From: JAJZRJ01 sp040757055 | GTDB taxonomy: Bacteria > Desulfobacterota > Desulfobulbia > Desulfobulbales > Desulfurivibrionaceae | Assembly (NCBI GenBank): GCA_040757055.1 | Contig: JBFLXY010000004.1 | Span: 160,821-224,820 of the forward strand | DNA length: 64,000 nucleotides | Direction of reading: 5' to 3' | Shown here: piece by piece, positions 17,081 to 25,176 of the stretch | How positions within the stretch are numbered: the first letter of the stretch is position 1 | Layout of the letters: each line of letters opens with the position of its first letter | Position numbers and translations under genes: made by a program | The notes under the pieces: generated by a model | The model's database searches: none | Told to the model about the DNA's origin: nothing | The model's input: the letters and a program-made list of their open reading frames with translations, nothing else

Positions 17081-18097
17081 TCATTGACCGGCAAAACGCC
17101 GCTGCACGGCAGCAATCCGCGAAAGGGACCGACAGACGCGATCGCCGGCCACCAGGCCGTCGTGCAGGGCGGCCAGCAGGGCATCGTAAGCAGTGCGGAC
17201 CTTCCGGTGGTCGTGGCAGATGAGCAGCATGTCGGCCCCGGCGACAAAGGCGGCCAGAGAGGCGGCAGCCACTGACCGGGCATTCTCGATGGCGCCCATC
17301 TCCAGATCATCGGTGATCACCAGGCCGTCGTAGCCGAGTTCCGTCCGCAGCACCCCCTGCAGGATGCGCGGCGACAGCGTGGCCGGCGTCGCCGGGTCCA
17401 GCCCGCTGTAGATGGTATGCGAGGTCATCACCGCCGCCACTCCGGATTTGCAGGCCGCGGCAAAGGGCGGCAGGTCGAGGCGCCGCAGCTCGGCCGCCGA
17501 CCGCGTCACCGTCGGCAGCACCTGGTGCGGGTCGAGGACAGCGGCGCCAAGGCCGGGGAAATGCTTGGCGCAGGCCGCCACCCCGGACTGCTGCATGGTC
17601 TCGATCACCAGACAGCCCAAACGGGCCACGGTCGCGGGATCGCTGCCCAGGACCCGGCGCTCCATGAAGCAGCCCTCGCCGGCCGGGCAGAGATCAAGGA
17701 CCGGGGCGAGATTCATGTTGATGCCCACCTCGCGCAATTCGCGCGCGCAGGTTTCGGCATACCCCCGCAGGGCCGCCTCCGGTTCCGTGCCCTCGGCCAG
17801 CACCCGCGCATCGGGGAACTGGGTGAAGGGCGGCGGCAGCCGCGTCACGGTGCCGCCCTCCTGATCGATGGAAATGAGCGGCGCGCCCAAGCCGGCGGCA
17901 TCGCAGGCGCGGGCCAGCCCGCGGCACAACCCGCCAAGCTGCTCCGGGGTCTGCACGTTCCGCTTGAAGAGAATGAAATGATTGATGCCGCACCGGCCGA
18001 TGAGTTCGCGGGTGGAATCATCCACCTCGCAGCCGGCCAGCCCGACCATGAAGAGCTGGCCGAGGTTCCTCCTCGCGGTATCGAAAGCCGTGGTCAT
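17081..18097 (-). CDS. nagZ: Beta-N-acetylhexosaminidase, NagZ-like (GH3)
   Basis: 338 aa from the ATG at 18097 (MTTAFDTARRNLGQLFMVG). GH3 landmarks: LISIDQEGGTVTRLPPPFTQFPDA, VLDLCPAGEGCFMERRVLGSDP, the CAKHFPGLGAAVLDPHQVLPTV loop with the Lys-His pair, and the catalytic Asp region VITDDLEMGAIENA. NagZ removes GlcNAc from anhydromuropeptides in cell-wall recycling. The usual D-S-H of the mobile loop reads D-P-H here. It starts 4 bp after queC ends. Confidence 0.9.
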   Translation of the reverse strand: MTTAFDTARRNLGQLFMVGLAGCEVDDSTRELIGRCGINHFILFKRNVQTPEQLGGLCRGLARACDAAGLGAPLISIDQEGGTVTRLPPPFTQFPDARVLAEGTEPEAALRGYAETCARELREVGINMNLAPVLDLCPAGEGCFMERRVLGSDPATVARLGCLVIETMQQSGVAACAKHFPGLGAAVLDPHQVLPTVTRSAAELRRLDLPPFAAACKSGVAAVMTSHTIYSGLDPATPATLSPRILQGVLRTELGYDGLVITDDLEMGAIENARSVAAASLAAFVAGADMLLICHDHRKVRTAYDALLAALHDGLVAGDRVCRSLSRIAAVQRRFAGQ

Positions 18098-18101
18098 GGC
18101 A

Positions 18102-18818
18102 TCATCCTTGTGATCGGTAGGGGGCGGGATCGGGCACGCCGGCCCCGGCAAAACCCTTGAGGCGCAACAGACAGGAGTCGCACCGGCCGCAGGCGCGGCC
18201 AGCAGCATCCGGGTCGTAGCAGCTGCGGGTGATGGAATAATCAACCCCCAGGGCCAATCCCTGGCGGATGATCTCCGCCTTGGTCAGGTGCAGCAGGGGG
18301 GCATGGATGGCAAAACGGTGCTCGCCGGTCACCCCGGCCCTGGTGCCCAGGTTGGCAACCTGCTCGAAGGCGGCGAGGAATTCGGGGCGGCAGTCGGGAT
18401 AGCCGCTGTAGTCGAGGGCATTGACCCCGATGAAGAGATCGGCCGCGCCGAGCACCTCGGCCCAGGCCACGGCGTAGGAAAGAAAGATGGTGTTGCGGCC
18501 CGGCACATAGGTGACCGGAATTTCGGCCGCCATCTCACCCACCTCCCGCCCCTTGGGCACCGCGAGGTCTCCGGTGAGGGCCGACCCGCCGATGCGGTCG
18601 AGGTCAAGCCGCAACACGAGATGGTTGACCACCCCGGCCCGCCGGGCCAGCGCCTGCGCCTGCGTCAATTCATTGACATGGCGCTGGCCATAGGCAAAAC
18701 TGAGGCAGCAGCAGTCGTAGCCCTCATGCTGGGCAATGGCCAGCACCGTAGCGGAGTCGAGTCCGCCGCTGAGCAGCACCACCGCCTTTTTCCCCTGCCC
18801 GGTCATGCCCTTCGCCAC
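18102..18818 (-). CDS. queC: 7-cyano-7-deazaguanine synthase
   Basis: 238 aa. The ATP-pyrophosphatase loop VVLLSGGLDSATVLAIA is near residue 15, FAYGQRHVNELTQA and YVPGRNTIFLSYAVAWAE are typical of QueC, and the zinc-binding cluster CYDPDAAGRACGRCDSCLLR is in the C-terminal part. It converts 7-carboxy-7-deazaguanine to preQ0 for queuosine in tRNA. A second ATG four codons in could be the true start. No other queuosine gene is in the window. Confidence 0.95.
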   Translation of the reverse strand: MAKGMTGQGKKAVVLLSGGLDSATVLAIAQHEGYDCCCLSFAYGQRHVNELTQAQALARRAGVVNHLVLRLDLDRIGGSALTGDLAVPKGREVGEMAAEIPVTYVPGRNTIFLSYAVAWAEVLGAADLFIGVNALDYSGYPDCRPEFLAAFEQVANLGTRAGVTGEHRFAIHAPLLHLTKAEIIRQGLALGVDYSITRSCYDPDAAGRACGRCDSCLLRLKGFAGAGVPDPAPYRSQG

Positions 18819-18849
18819 CCTCGCCCGCCCATCCGCACCACGCCTCCCC

Positions 18850-19548
18850 TTACAGAACCACGGGCAACGGCCGCTGAACGGCGATACCCTCCGGGGTCAC
18901 CGTGGCCTGCCACGCCAGCACGCGCACCCCGGCCTGCGCGGCCTTGACCAGCATGGCGGCATAGTGCGGGTCGATCCGCCGGGCAGGCGCGAAGGAATCG
19001 GCATCAGCCCGCTGCACGCAAAACAACACCGCCGCCCCATGGCCCTGGCCGGCCAGTGCCATCAATTCCGCCAGATGCTTTGCCCCCCTGGCCGTGACCG
19101 CGTCTGGAAACATCGCCACCCCCTCTTCCGCCATGGTGCAGTTTTTGACCTCCAGATAGACCGCCTGCCCGCTGGCCAGTTCCACCCGGAAATCCAGGCG
19201 GCTCCGGGCCGAGACCTTTACCTCGGCCCGGAGCCCTGCCACTGGCCCGAAGGCATCGATCACTCCATCCTCAATCCCTTCGCGCACCAGCCGGTTAGTC
19301 AGGCTGGTGTTGATGCCGACCCAGATGCCGTTGACGCGGATCATCTCCAGGGTAAGGGGGTATTTGCGCGCCGGATTCTCAGCCCGCGAGAGACAGACCT
19401 GGCTCTCCGGCGCCAGACACCCCAGCATGCTGCCGGAGTTGGGGCAGTGCGCGGTGACGACCTCGCCGCCGGCCAGCCGGACATCGGCCAGAAATCGCTT
19501 GTAGCGCCGCAGCAGGCGCCCCGGCACCAATCTTTGCTTGAATCGCAT
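18850..19548 (-). CDS. sfsA: SfsA family DNA/sugar fermentation stimulation protein homologue
   Basis: 232 aa. Family landmarks: RLVPGRLLRRYKRFLADVRL, VTAHCPNSGSMLGC, GINTSLTNRLVREGI, the nuclease-like YLEVKNCTM, FPDAVTARGAKHLAEL and the C-terminal DPHYAAMLVKAAQAGVRVLAW. SfsA-type proteins combine an OB-like region with a restriction-nuclease-like core; their cellular role is poorly defined. It is divergently placed 47 bp from the FlhB-like gene. Confidence 0.93.
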   Translation of the reverse strand: MRFKQRLVPGRLLRRYKRFLADVRLAGGEVVTAHCPNSGSMLGCLAPESQVCLSRAENPARKYPLTLEMIRVNGIWVGINTSLTNRLVREGIEDGVIDAFGPVAGLRAEVKVSARSRLDFRVELASGQAVYLEVKNCTMAEEGVAMFPDAVTARGAKHLAELMALAGQGHGAAVLFCVQRADADSFAPARRIDPHYAAMLVKAAQAGVRVLAWQATVTPEGIAVQRPLPVVL

Positions 19549-19595
19549 GGTCCAGCCGATATAGTGAAAGAAAACCTCCGCAACGCTCCGCCATC

Positions 19596-19889
19596 ATGCC
19601 CGAAAAAAGCAAAACCGACAAGCAGGAAGCACGAAAAAAGGCAGTGGCCCTGCGCTACGACCAGGCTCGCCACGCCGCCCCCACCGTGGTGGCCAAGGGC
19701 AGGGGGCTGCTCGCCGAGCGGCTCATCGAACTCGCCAGGGAACACAACGTTCCCATCCACGAAAACAGCGACCTCGCCGAAATCCTCTCCCGCCTCGATC
19801 TCAACGCCGAAATCCCGCCGGCCACCTACGTGCTGGTTGCCGAGATTCTCGCCTTTGTCTATCGCACCAACCAGCGCTTTTCCCGCTGA
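19596..19889 (+). CDS. FlhB C-terminal-domain homologue, stand-alone
   Basis: 97 aa: KKAVALRYDQARHAAPTVVAKGRGLLAERLIELAREHNVPIHENSDLAEILSRLDLNAEIPPATYVLVAEILAFVYR. This matches the cytosolic domain of the flagellar export switch FlhB, but the autocleavage NPTH motif is absent and no membrane part exists. Such stand-alone FlhB-like proteins occur beside flagellar genes in many bacteria with an unclear role in substrate switching. It is the first plus-strand gene of the flagellar region. Confidence 0.88.
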   Translation: MPEKSKTDKQEARKKAVALRYDQARHAAPTVVAKGRGLLAERLIELAREHNVPIHENSDLAEILSRLDLNAEIPPATYVLVAEILAFVYRTNQRFSR

Positions 19890-20008
19890 CTTTCCGCCCC
19901 GTTCCTGCCCGGCAAAATCTGCCCACCCGGTTCCCGGGCGCAGCGACCGTCTCCGTCCGTTCGCCATAATCCCCCGCTGGAACAGGGAAAAGCCGCCGCC
20001 ATCTGGCA

Positions 20009-20026
20009 TCGGCACGCCTCTTGCAT
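20009..20026 (+). promoter_or_regulatory. Sigma-54 promoter upstream of flgF
   Basis: GGCACGCCTCTTGC gives GG at 20011-20012 and GC at 20023-20024 with exactly 10 bp between them, matching GGCACG-N4-TTGC. The expected start of transcription is near 20036, 25 bp before the flgF ATG. It would fire flgF, flgG, flgA and flgH as middle-class flagellar genes. Confidence 0.85.
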
Positions 20027-20060
20027 TTTCCCTCCGCAAACCACAACCCGAGGGAAGCGC

Positions 20061-20792
20061 ATGTTCATCCACAACCGGCTGGGAATGGTCGAAAGCGTCG
20101 AGACCCTGCTTGCCCAGCAGCAGCGCCTGAACCAGGTCACCAACAACCTGGCCAATGCCGATACCGCAGGCTACAAGAAGGAGAGCGTCACCTTCGACGA
20201 GATGCTCTACCAGGTCACCCGCGACCGTCAACGGGTTGGCAAGGCGCTCAATATTCTGACAAGCCACCGGCAGGGCGTGGTGCAGCAGACCGGCAATGCG
20301 CTGGATGTCGCCCTTGCCGGCCCGGGCTTCTTCAAGATCGAAACCCCGCAGGGCCCCCGCTACACCCGGGCCGGCAATTTCGAACTCACTCCCGACGGCC
20401 AGCTCCGCATGCCAAACGGCGGCCTGGTGGTCGGCGAGGGCGGCCCCATCGTGGTGGAAGGCGACGAGGTGGTCATCGATCACGCCGGCCGGGTGCAGGT
20501 GGACGGCCAGGTGGTGAACCAGCTCAGCATCGTCACCTTCGACGATCTCCGCGACCTGGAAAAGGAGGGCGAGAACCTCTTCCGCGCCCAAAATGCCGCC
20601 GCCCAGGAGGTGGTGGTGGAAAACCCCCGGGTGAAACAGGGCTTTCTCGAAAAATCCAACGTCAATACCGTGGAGGAAATGACCGAACTCATCGACCTCC
20701 ACCGGGCCTATGAGGGCCAGCAGAAAATGATCCGCGCCATCGACGATATCGACAACCTGGCCGTCCGCCGGGTCGGCAGCCTGAACGTCTAA
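20061..20792 (+). CDS. flgF: Flagellar proximal rod protein FlgF
   Basis: 243 aa, preceded by GAGGGAAG. The N-terminal rod signature is QQRLNQVTNNLANADTAGYKKESVTFDEM, the middle has LDVALAGPGFFKIETPQGPRYTRAGNFELTPDGQL, and the C-terminus VNTVEEMTELIDLHRAYEGQQKMIRAIDDIDNLAVRRVG is the coiled-coil that polymerises in the rod. FlgG follows at 29 bp. The shorter central domain separates it from FlgG. Its position directly after a sigma-54 promoter marks it as the first gene of the transcript. Confidence 0.93.
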   Translation: MFIHNRLGMVESVETLLAQQQRLNQVTNNLANADTAGYKKESVTFDEMLYQVTRDRQRVGKALNILTSHRQGVVQQTGNALDVALAGPGFFKIETPQGPRYTRAGNFELTPDGQLRMPNGGLVVGEGGPIVVEGDEVVIDHAGRVQVDGQVVNQLSIVTFDDLRDLEKEGENLFRAQNAAAQEVVVENPRVKQGFLEKSNVNTVEEMTELIDLHRAYEGQQKMIRAIDDIDNLAVRRVGSLNV

Positions 20793-20821
20793 CCGCCACT
20801 TCAGATCAAGGGGGTTTTGCC

Positions 20822-21604
20822 ATGATCCGCTCACTTTACTCCGGCCGCTCCGGCATGAACGGCCAGCAGCTCCAGCTCGACACCATCTCCAACAACCTGG
20901 CCAACGTCAACACCACCGGCTTCAAGAAGAGCCGCACCCAGTTCGAGGATCTCTACTACCAGGAACTCCGGGCCATGGGCACCGAGACCGTGGACGGCGG
21001 CAGGGTGCCCTCGGGCATCCAGGTGGGCCTCGGCGTTCAGCCGACCTCGGTGCAGAAGATATTCACCCAGGGCAGCCTGACCGAGACCGGCAACGACCTC
21101 GACTGGGCCATCGAGGGCCGCGGCTTTTTCCAGATCATCCGCAACGGCGAGGAGTACTACACCCGTTCCGGCGCCTTTACCCGCGATGCCGACGGCTACA
21201 TCGTCACCCAGAACGGCGACCGGCTGCAACCGGAATTTGCCATCCCGCCGGAGGCGGTCAGCGTGAGCATCGATTCCAGCGGCCTGCTGCAGGCCAAGGA
21301 TGCGGCCCAGCAGGTGGTTGCCACCACCCAGATCACCCTCTACGATTTCGTCAATCCCGGCGGGCTGCGGGCCGAAGGCGCCAATCTCTTCAAGGAGACC
21401 GAGGCCTCGGGCGACGCCCGCGAGGCCAACCCCGGCACCGAGGGGCTGGGACTCATCATGCAGCGCTTTGTCGAGGTCTCCAACGTCGATGTCACCGAGG
21501 AACTGGTCAACCTCATCATCACCCAGCGCGCCTTTGAGGTGAACTCCAAGACCGTGCAGACGGCGGACCAGCTTCTGGAAATCGCCAACAACCTCGTGCG
21601 GTAA
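20822..21604 (+). CDS. flgG: Flagellar distal rod protein FlgG
   Basis: 260 aa, the standard length. It starts MIRSLYSGRSGMNGQQLQLDTISNNLANVNTTGFKKSRTQFEDLYYQ, has the FlgG-specific VPSGIQVGLGVQPTSVQKIFTQGSLTETGNDLDWAIEGRGFFQI, and ends EVSNVDVTEELVNLIITQRAFEVNSKTVQTADQLLEIANNLVR. FlgG forms the distal rod in the periplasm. Spacing to flgF and flgA shows one operon. Confidence 0.97.
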   Translation: MIRSLYSGRSGMNGQQLQLDTISNNLANVNTTGFKKSRTQFEDLYYQELRAMGTETVDGGRVPSGIQVGLGVQPTSVQKIFTQGSLTETGNDLDWAIEGRGFFQIIRNGEEYYTRSGAFTRDADGYIVTQNGDRLQPEFAIPPEAVSVSIDSSGLLQAKDAAQQVVATTQITLYDFVNPGGLRAEGANLFKETEASGDAREANPGTEGLGLIMQRFVEVSNVDVTEELVNLIITQRAFEVNSKTVQTADQLLEIANNLVR

Positions 21605-21615
21605 GGGTGTTCAGG

Positions 21616-22347
21616 ATGCGCCAGCGGCTGACATTGTCCCTTAGTATCATCACCCTGGCAGGCGCCCTGCTCTGGGCCACCCTTGCTCCGGCGCAGGAAA
21701 CGGCAGCCACCCTGGGAGCGGCGGATTTTCAGGAAATCTTCCGGGAGATCGCCATGGACGACGCCCCCTGGCCCCAGGCCGACCTGGAAGCCCGCCTGGC
21801 CGAGGCTCAGCCCGCAACGCTTGCCATCAGCAGGCCGGAATACCGCTACACCGTCATTACCCCATCCCCCCCCAACCGCCTGGGCCGGCGGAGCGTCGCC
21901 ATCGCCATCCTGGTCAATGGCAGGGAAGAGGGGCGGGTGAAGCTGAACGGCGACCTGCTGCTTTACGCCGATATTGTATGCACCACCAAAAAACTCGACC
22001 GCCATCATCTGGTCAGCGCCGACGACCTTACCGTGGTGCGGCGCGAGATCAGCGGCCTCGATCCGTCGGCGCTCCGCCGCCCGGAGGATGCCATCGGCCG
22101 CCAGATCAAAACCGCCCTCCAGCCCGGCGCCATCCTCTCCCGGCACCAGTTGGAGGCCCCGGCGCTGGTCAAACGCGGCGACCGGGTGACCATCATGGCA
22201 CAAACCGGCGACGTCCTGGTCTCCGTGCCCGGCGAGGCCCGGGACAGCGGGGCGGCCGGCGAGGTCGTCCGGGTGAAAAACCTGATGAGCCGCAGGGAGA
22301 TCACCGCCCGGGTGGTGGAAAGCGGCCTGGTTCAAACGGAACTCTGA
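21616..22347 (+). CDS. flgA: Flagellar P-ring assembly chaperone FlgA
   Basis: 243 aa from the ATG at 21616; a GTG nine bases earlier is an alternative but sits too near the AAGG. Signal peptide through about residue 27 (LAPAQE). The C-terminal SAF-like domain is clear: DIVCTTKKLDRHHLVSADDLTVVRREISGL, DAIGRQIKTALQPGAILSRHQLEAPALVKRGDRVTIMAQTGDVLVSVPGEARDSGAAGEVVRVKNLMSRREITARVVESG. FlgA helps FlgI form the periplasmic P ring. Confidence 0.92.
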   Translation: MRQRLTLSLSIITLAGALLWATLAPAQETAATLGAADFQEIFREIAMDDAPWPQADLEARLAEAQPATLAISRPEYRYTVITPSPPNRLGRRSVAIAILVNGREEGRVKLNGDLLLYADIVCTTKKLDRHHLVSADDLTVVRREISGLDPSALRRPEDAIGRQIKTALQPGAILSRHQLEAPALVKRGDRVTIMAQTGDVLVSVPGEARDSGAAGEVVRVKNLMSRREITARVVESGLVQTEL

Positions 22348-22358
22348 GGAGGTATGAC

Positions 22359-23054
22359 ATGGCCCGATCCGCGCTCGCATCCGTCGTCCTGCTGGCCTTG
22401 CTGACCGGCTGCACCACCACCGGTACGCCGCCGCCCGCCCTGCCCGAGCGCTACAGCCTGCCGGAATCGCGCCCGCCGCAACAGGCGCCGGCCGAGGGCG
22501 CCATCTACAACAGCGCCACCGGCCTCAATCTCTATAAGGATACCCGGGCCAGCGCGGTGGGTGACATCATCCTGGTGCGCATCGTCGAGACCTCCAGCGG
22601 CAAGAAGGAGGCAAAAACCAAGACCGAGCGGGAATCATCGGTCTCGGGCGGGGTCTCCTCCTTCTTCGGCTTCGAGCAATGGCTGGCCGAACGCAACAGC
22701 CGCTTTTCGCCCTCGGCCACCGAGGTCCAGGCCACTCTCACCAACGACTACGACGGCAAGGGCAACACCGAAAGAAAAAGCGACGTCAAGGCGACCATCT
22801 CGGCCAGGGTGATCGAAAAGACCATGGACGGCAACCTGGTGATCCGCGGCTACCAGGAGGTGCGGGTCAACAACGAAACCCAGACCCTGATCCTCTCGGG
22901 CATCATCCGGCCCAGCGACATCTCGGCGGACAACGCCGTGCTCTCTTCGCGGATCGCCGATGCCCGCATCGAATACAGCGGTCAGGGCGTCATCGGCGAC
23001 AAGCAGCAGCCCGGCTGGCTCGCCCGCGCCTTCGACGTGATCTGGCCGTTCTGA
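22359..23054 (+). CDS. flgH: Flagellar L-ring lipoprotein FlgH
   Basis: 231 aa from the ATG at 22359 (RBS GAGGAGG). The lipobox LLALLTGC places the lipidated cysteine at residue 20. The mature part has LYKDTRASAVGDIILVRIVETSSGKKEAKTKTER, VKATISARVIEKTMDGNLVIRGYQEVRVNNETQTLILSGIIRPSDISADNAVLSSRIADARIEYSGQGVIGDKQQPGWLARAFDVIWPF, typical of the outer-membrane L ring. It is the last gene before the second sigma-54 promoter. Confidence 0.96.
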   Translation: MARSALASVVLLALLTGCTTTGTPPPALPERYSLPESRPPQQAPAEGAIYNSATGLNLYKDTRASAVGDIILVRIVETSSGKKEAKTKTERESSVSGGVSSFFGFEQWLAERNSRFSPSATEVQATLTNDYDGKGNTERKSDVKATISARVIEKTMDGNLVIRGYQEVRVNNETQTLILSGIIRPSDISADNAVLSSRIADARIEYSGQGVIGDKQQPGWLARAFDVIWPF

Positions 23055-23149
23055 TGGCCGGAAATTTCTGCCGGGCACCCGGGGAGGGCGGAAAACCTGT
23101 CACAAAGAGAACTCATTGAAAAAACAAGATTAATCTCGGTCGGCAGGGG

Positions 23150-23167
23150 GTGGCATACCCCTTGCTT
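23150..23167 (+). promoter_or_regulatory. Sigma-54 promoter upstream of flgI
   Basis: TGGCATACCCCTTGCTT: GG at 23152-23153, GC at 23164-23165, 10 bp between. It lies in the 155-bp gap between flgH and flgI and probably gives flgI-flgJ-flgN-flgK-flgL its own transcript start near 23177. Confidence 0.85.
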
Positions 23168-23209
23168 CTTTGCCTGACCAGAAACCCCAATGGAGAATCA
23201 GGTGTTGCC

Positions 23210-24307
23210 ATGAACCAACCGATTGCAGCGAGCTCCAAAACCTTCGCCTCACTTGTGGCCCTGCTTGCGGCCCTGCTGCTCGCCGCCGCCCCGGCCATGG
23301 CCGCCCGCATCAAGGACCTTGCCGCGGTCAAGGGCGTGCGCGACAACCAGTTGGTGGGCTACGGCATCGTGGTGGGCCTGAACGGCACCGGCGACGGCAA
23401 GAACGCCGCCTTCACCGGCAACGGACTGGCCAGCCTCATGCGCAACATGGGGGTCAAGATCGATCCCCAGGAGGTCAAGGTGAAGAATGTGGCCAGCGTC
23501 ATCGTCACCGCCAAGCTGCCGCCCTTTGTCAAGGCAGGCCAGACCATCGACGTCACCCTTTCCTCGGTGGGGGATGCCTCCTCCCTCCAGGGCGGTACCC
23601 TGCTTGCCACCCCGCTCAAAGGACTCGACAACGAGATCTATGCCATCGCCCAGGGGGCGATCAGCATCGGTGGCTTCGAGGTCCAGGGCGGAGCCCAGGC
23701 CGGCCGCCAGAAAAATCATCTCACCGTCGCCCGCATCCCGGCCGGCGCCACGGTGGAGCGGGAGGTGCCCCTCTCCTTTGCCGCCAGGAAAACCTTGGCC
23801 ATCACCCTCGGCAGCCCCGACTTCACCACGGCCATCCGGATGGCGGGTGCCATCAACCAGTCCCTGGAGGGCAACTATGCCACGGCCAGAGACGGCGCCA
23901 CCGTCGAGGTTGCGGTTCCGCAGCAGTTCAAGGACCGGGAAATCGCCCTGCTCGCCACCCTCGAAAACCTGGAGGTCACGCCGGACCGCACCGCCAGGGT
24001 CGTGCTCGACGAGCGGACCGGCACCGTGGTGATGGGCGAAAACGTGCGGCTGACCGCCCTGGCCCTCTCCCACGGCAACCTGAGCCTGCAGATCACCCCC
24101 AGGCCGCCGGCCACGCCGCCATCTCCGGAAAAGGTCATGGCCGCCGGCGAAAACGGCCAGAAGCTGGTGAATTTCGCCGAAGGCACCTCCCTGGGCGAGG
24201 TGGTCCGGGCATTGAACGCCGTCGGCGTCGCCCCGCGCGACCTCATCGCCATCTTCCAGACCATGAAGGCGTCCGGCGCCCTGCAGGCCGAACTGGAAAT
24301 CATCTAG
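23210..24307 (+). CDS. flgI: Flagellar P-ring protein FlgI
   Basis: 365 aa from the ATG at 23210, signal peptide cleaved after AAAPAMA. Core motifs: RIKDLAAVKGVRDNQLVGYGIVVGLNGTGDGKNAAFTGNGLASLMRNMGV, VKNVASVIVTAKLPPFVKAGQTIDVTLSSVGDASSLQGGTLLATPLKGLDNEIYAIAQGA, and the C-terminal VNFAEGTSLGEVVRALNAVGVAPRDLIAIFQTMKASGALQAELEII. It forms the periplasmic P ring with FlgA as chaperone. Confidence 0.97.
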   Translation: MNQPIAASSKTFASLVALLAALLLAAAPAMAARIKDLAAVKGVRDNQLVGYGIVVGLNGTGDGKNAAFTGNGLASLMRNMGVKIDPQEVKVKNVASVIVTAKLPPFVKAGQTIDVTLSSVGDASSLQGGTLLATPLKGLDNEIYAIAQGAISIGGFEVQGGAQAGRQKNHLTVARIPAGATVEREVPLSFAARKTLAITLGSPDFTTAIRMAGAINQSLEGNYATARDGATVEVAVPQQFKDREIALLATLENLEVTPDRTARVVLDERTGTVVMGENVRLTALALSHGNLSLQITPRPPATPPSPEKVMAAGENGQKLVNFAEGTSLGEVVRALNAVGVAPRDLIAIFQTMKASGALQAELEII

Positions 24308-24319
24308 GAGAGAGGGCCC

Positions 24320-24622
24320 ATGAAGATCACCACCACCCCGCCGCTCCTGCTCAAGAAAAACACCACCCCGGCCGATACGCTCAAAGAGAAAAAACTGCGC
24401 CAGGCCTGTGCCGACTTCGAGGCGATCATCCTGGAGAAGAACCTGCGCCTCGGCCGCGAAAGCGTGCCGGGAGGAGGCATTCTCGGCGGCGGCTTCGCCG
24501 AGGAGATGTACCGCTCCATGTACGATCACGAACTGGCGAAAAAGATGTCCCAGGGCAAGGGCATGGGGTTCGGCGAGACGCTCTACCGCCAGATCAGGAA
24601 CCAGCACCCCATCAAAAAATAG
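24320..24622 (+). CDS. flgJ: Rod-binding protein, FlgJ N-terminal-domain only
   Basis: 100 aa with LKEKKLRQACADFEAIILEKNLRLGRESVPGGGILGGGFAEEMYRSMYDHELAKKMSQGKGMGFGETLYRQI, the rod-binding (rod-cap) domain. The muramidase half present in gammaproteobacterial FlgJ is missing, as in most other lineages, so a separate lytic enzyme must open the peptidoglycan. It is 12 bp downstream of flgI. Confidence 0.9.
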   Translation: MKITTTPPLLLKKNTTPADTLKEKKLRQACADFEAIILEKNLRLGRESVPGGGILGGGFAEEMYRSMYDHELAKKMSQGKGMGFGETLYRQIRNQHPIKK

Positions 24623-24637
24623 GACGACGCGCACGCC

Positions 24638-25171
24638 ATGACCACCGCAACCGCCACGGAAAAAACCGCCGCCATCCCGCCCCGCCTCTTTGAGGCCCTG
24701 GAGCAGGAGATAACCCTTTCCGGCGAGATGCTCGCCCTGCTCGACGAGGAAAAGGCGATTCTGACGGCAGTGGACGTGCAGAACCTCCTCGCCCTCTCCC
24801 GCCGGAAAAACAACCTGCTGGGCCGCATCCAGGCCCTGGATGCACTCCTGGCGGAAATGGCCGGCCAACTGCTGGCGGGCACCGCCGAAAAAGCGAGCCT
24901 CACCGGCGTCATCACCCGCGTGGCCTGCGGCGGGGAGCGCGACCGCCTGATCGCCCTGCGCCAGCGGCTGCTCTCGCTGCGTGAGGAAATCATCAGCAAA
25001 AACACCATCAACCGGCTGTTCGCCGAGGACACCCAGCGCTGCCTCAACGACGCCATCACGCTCATCACCTCCGCCCTCACCGAGGGCCATGACTCCTACC
25101 AGCGGGGCAAGGGCACCGGCAAGCGACCGCCTTCCGCCAGCCGGCCCGCCCTGATCAGCAGGGCGGTATAA
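24638..25171 (+). CDS. flgN: FlgN-like export chaperone for FlgK/FlgL
   Basis: 177 aa, nearly all helical: LFEALEQEITLSGEMLALLDEEKAILTAVDVQNLLALSRRKNNLLGRIQALDALLAEMAGQLL, then RLIALRQRLLSLREEIISKNTINRLFAEDTQRCLNDAITLITSAL and a Ser/Gly/Arg-rich tail. The pattern E-x2-LL-x2-E-x2-ALL-x3-D-x3-L-x4-K matches FlgN. Its place directly ahead of flgK and flgL, its expected clients, supports this. Sequence similarity in the family is low, so the symbol rests partly on context. Confidence 0.85.
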   Translation: MTTATATEKTAAIPPRLFEALEQEITLSGEMLALLDEEKAILTAVDVQNLLALSRRKNNLLGRIQALDALLAEMAGQLLAGTAEKASLTGVITRVACGGERDRLIALRQRLLSLREEIISKNTINRLFAEDTQRCLNDAITLITSALTEGHDSYQRGKGTGKRPPSASRPALISRAV

Positions 25172-25176
25172 TAGCC

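Noticed and set aside
21607..21616. GTG at 21607 as the flgA start
   Set aside because: It is only three bases after the flgG stop with no room for an RBS; the ATG at 21616 has AAGGGTG at better spacing and gives a clean signal peptide.
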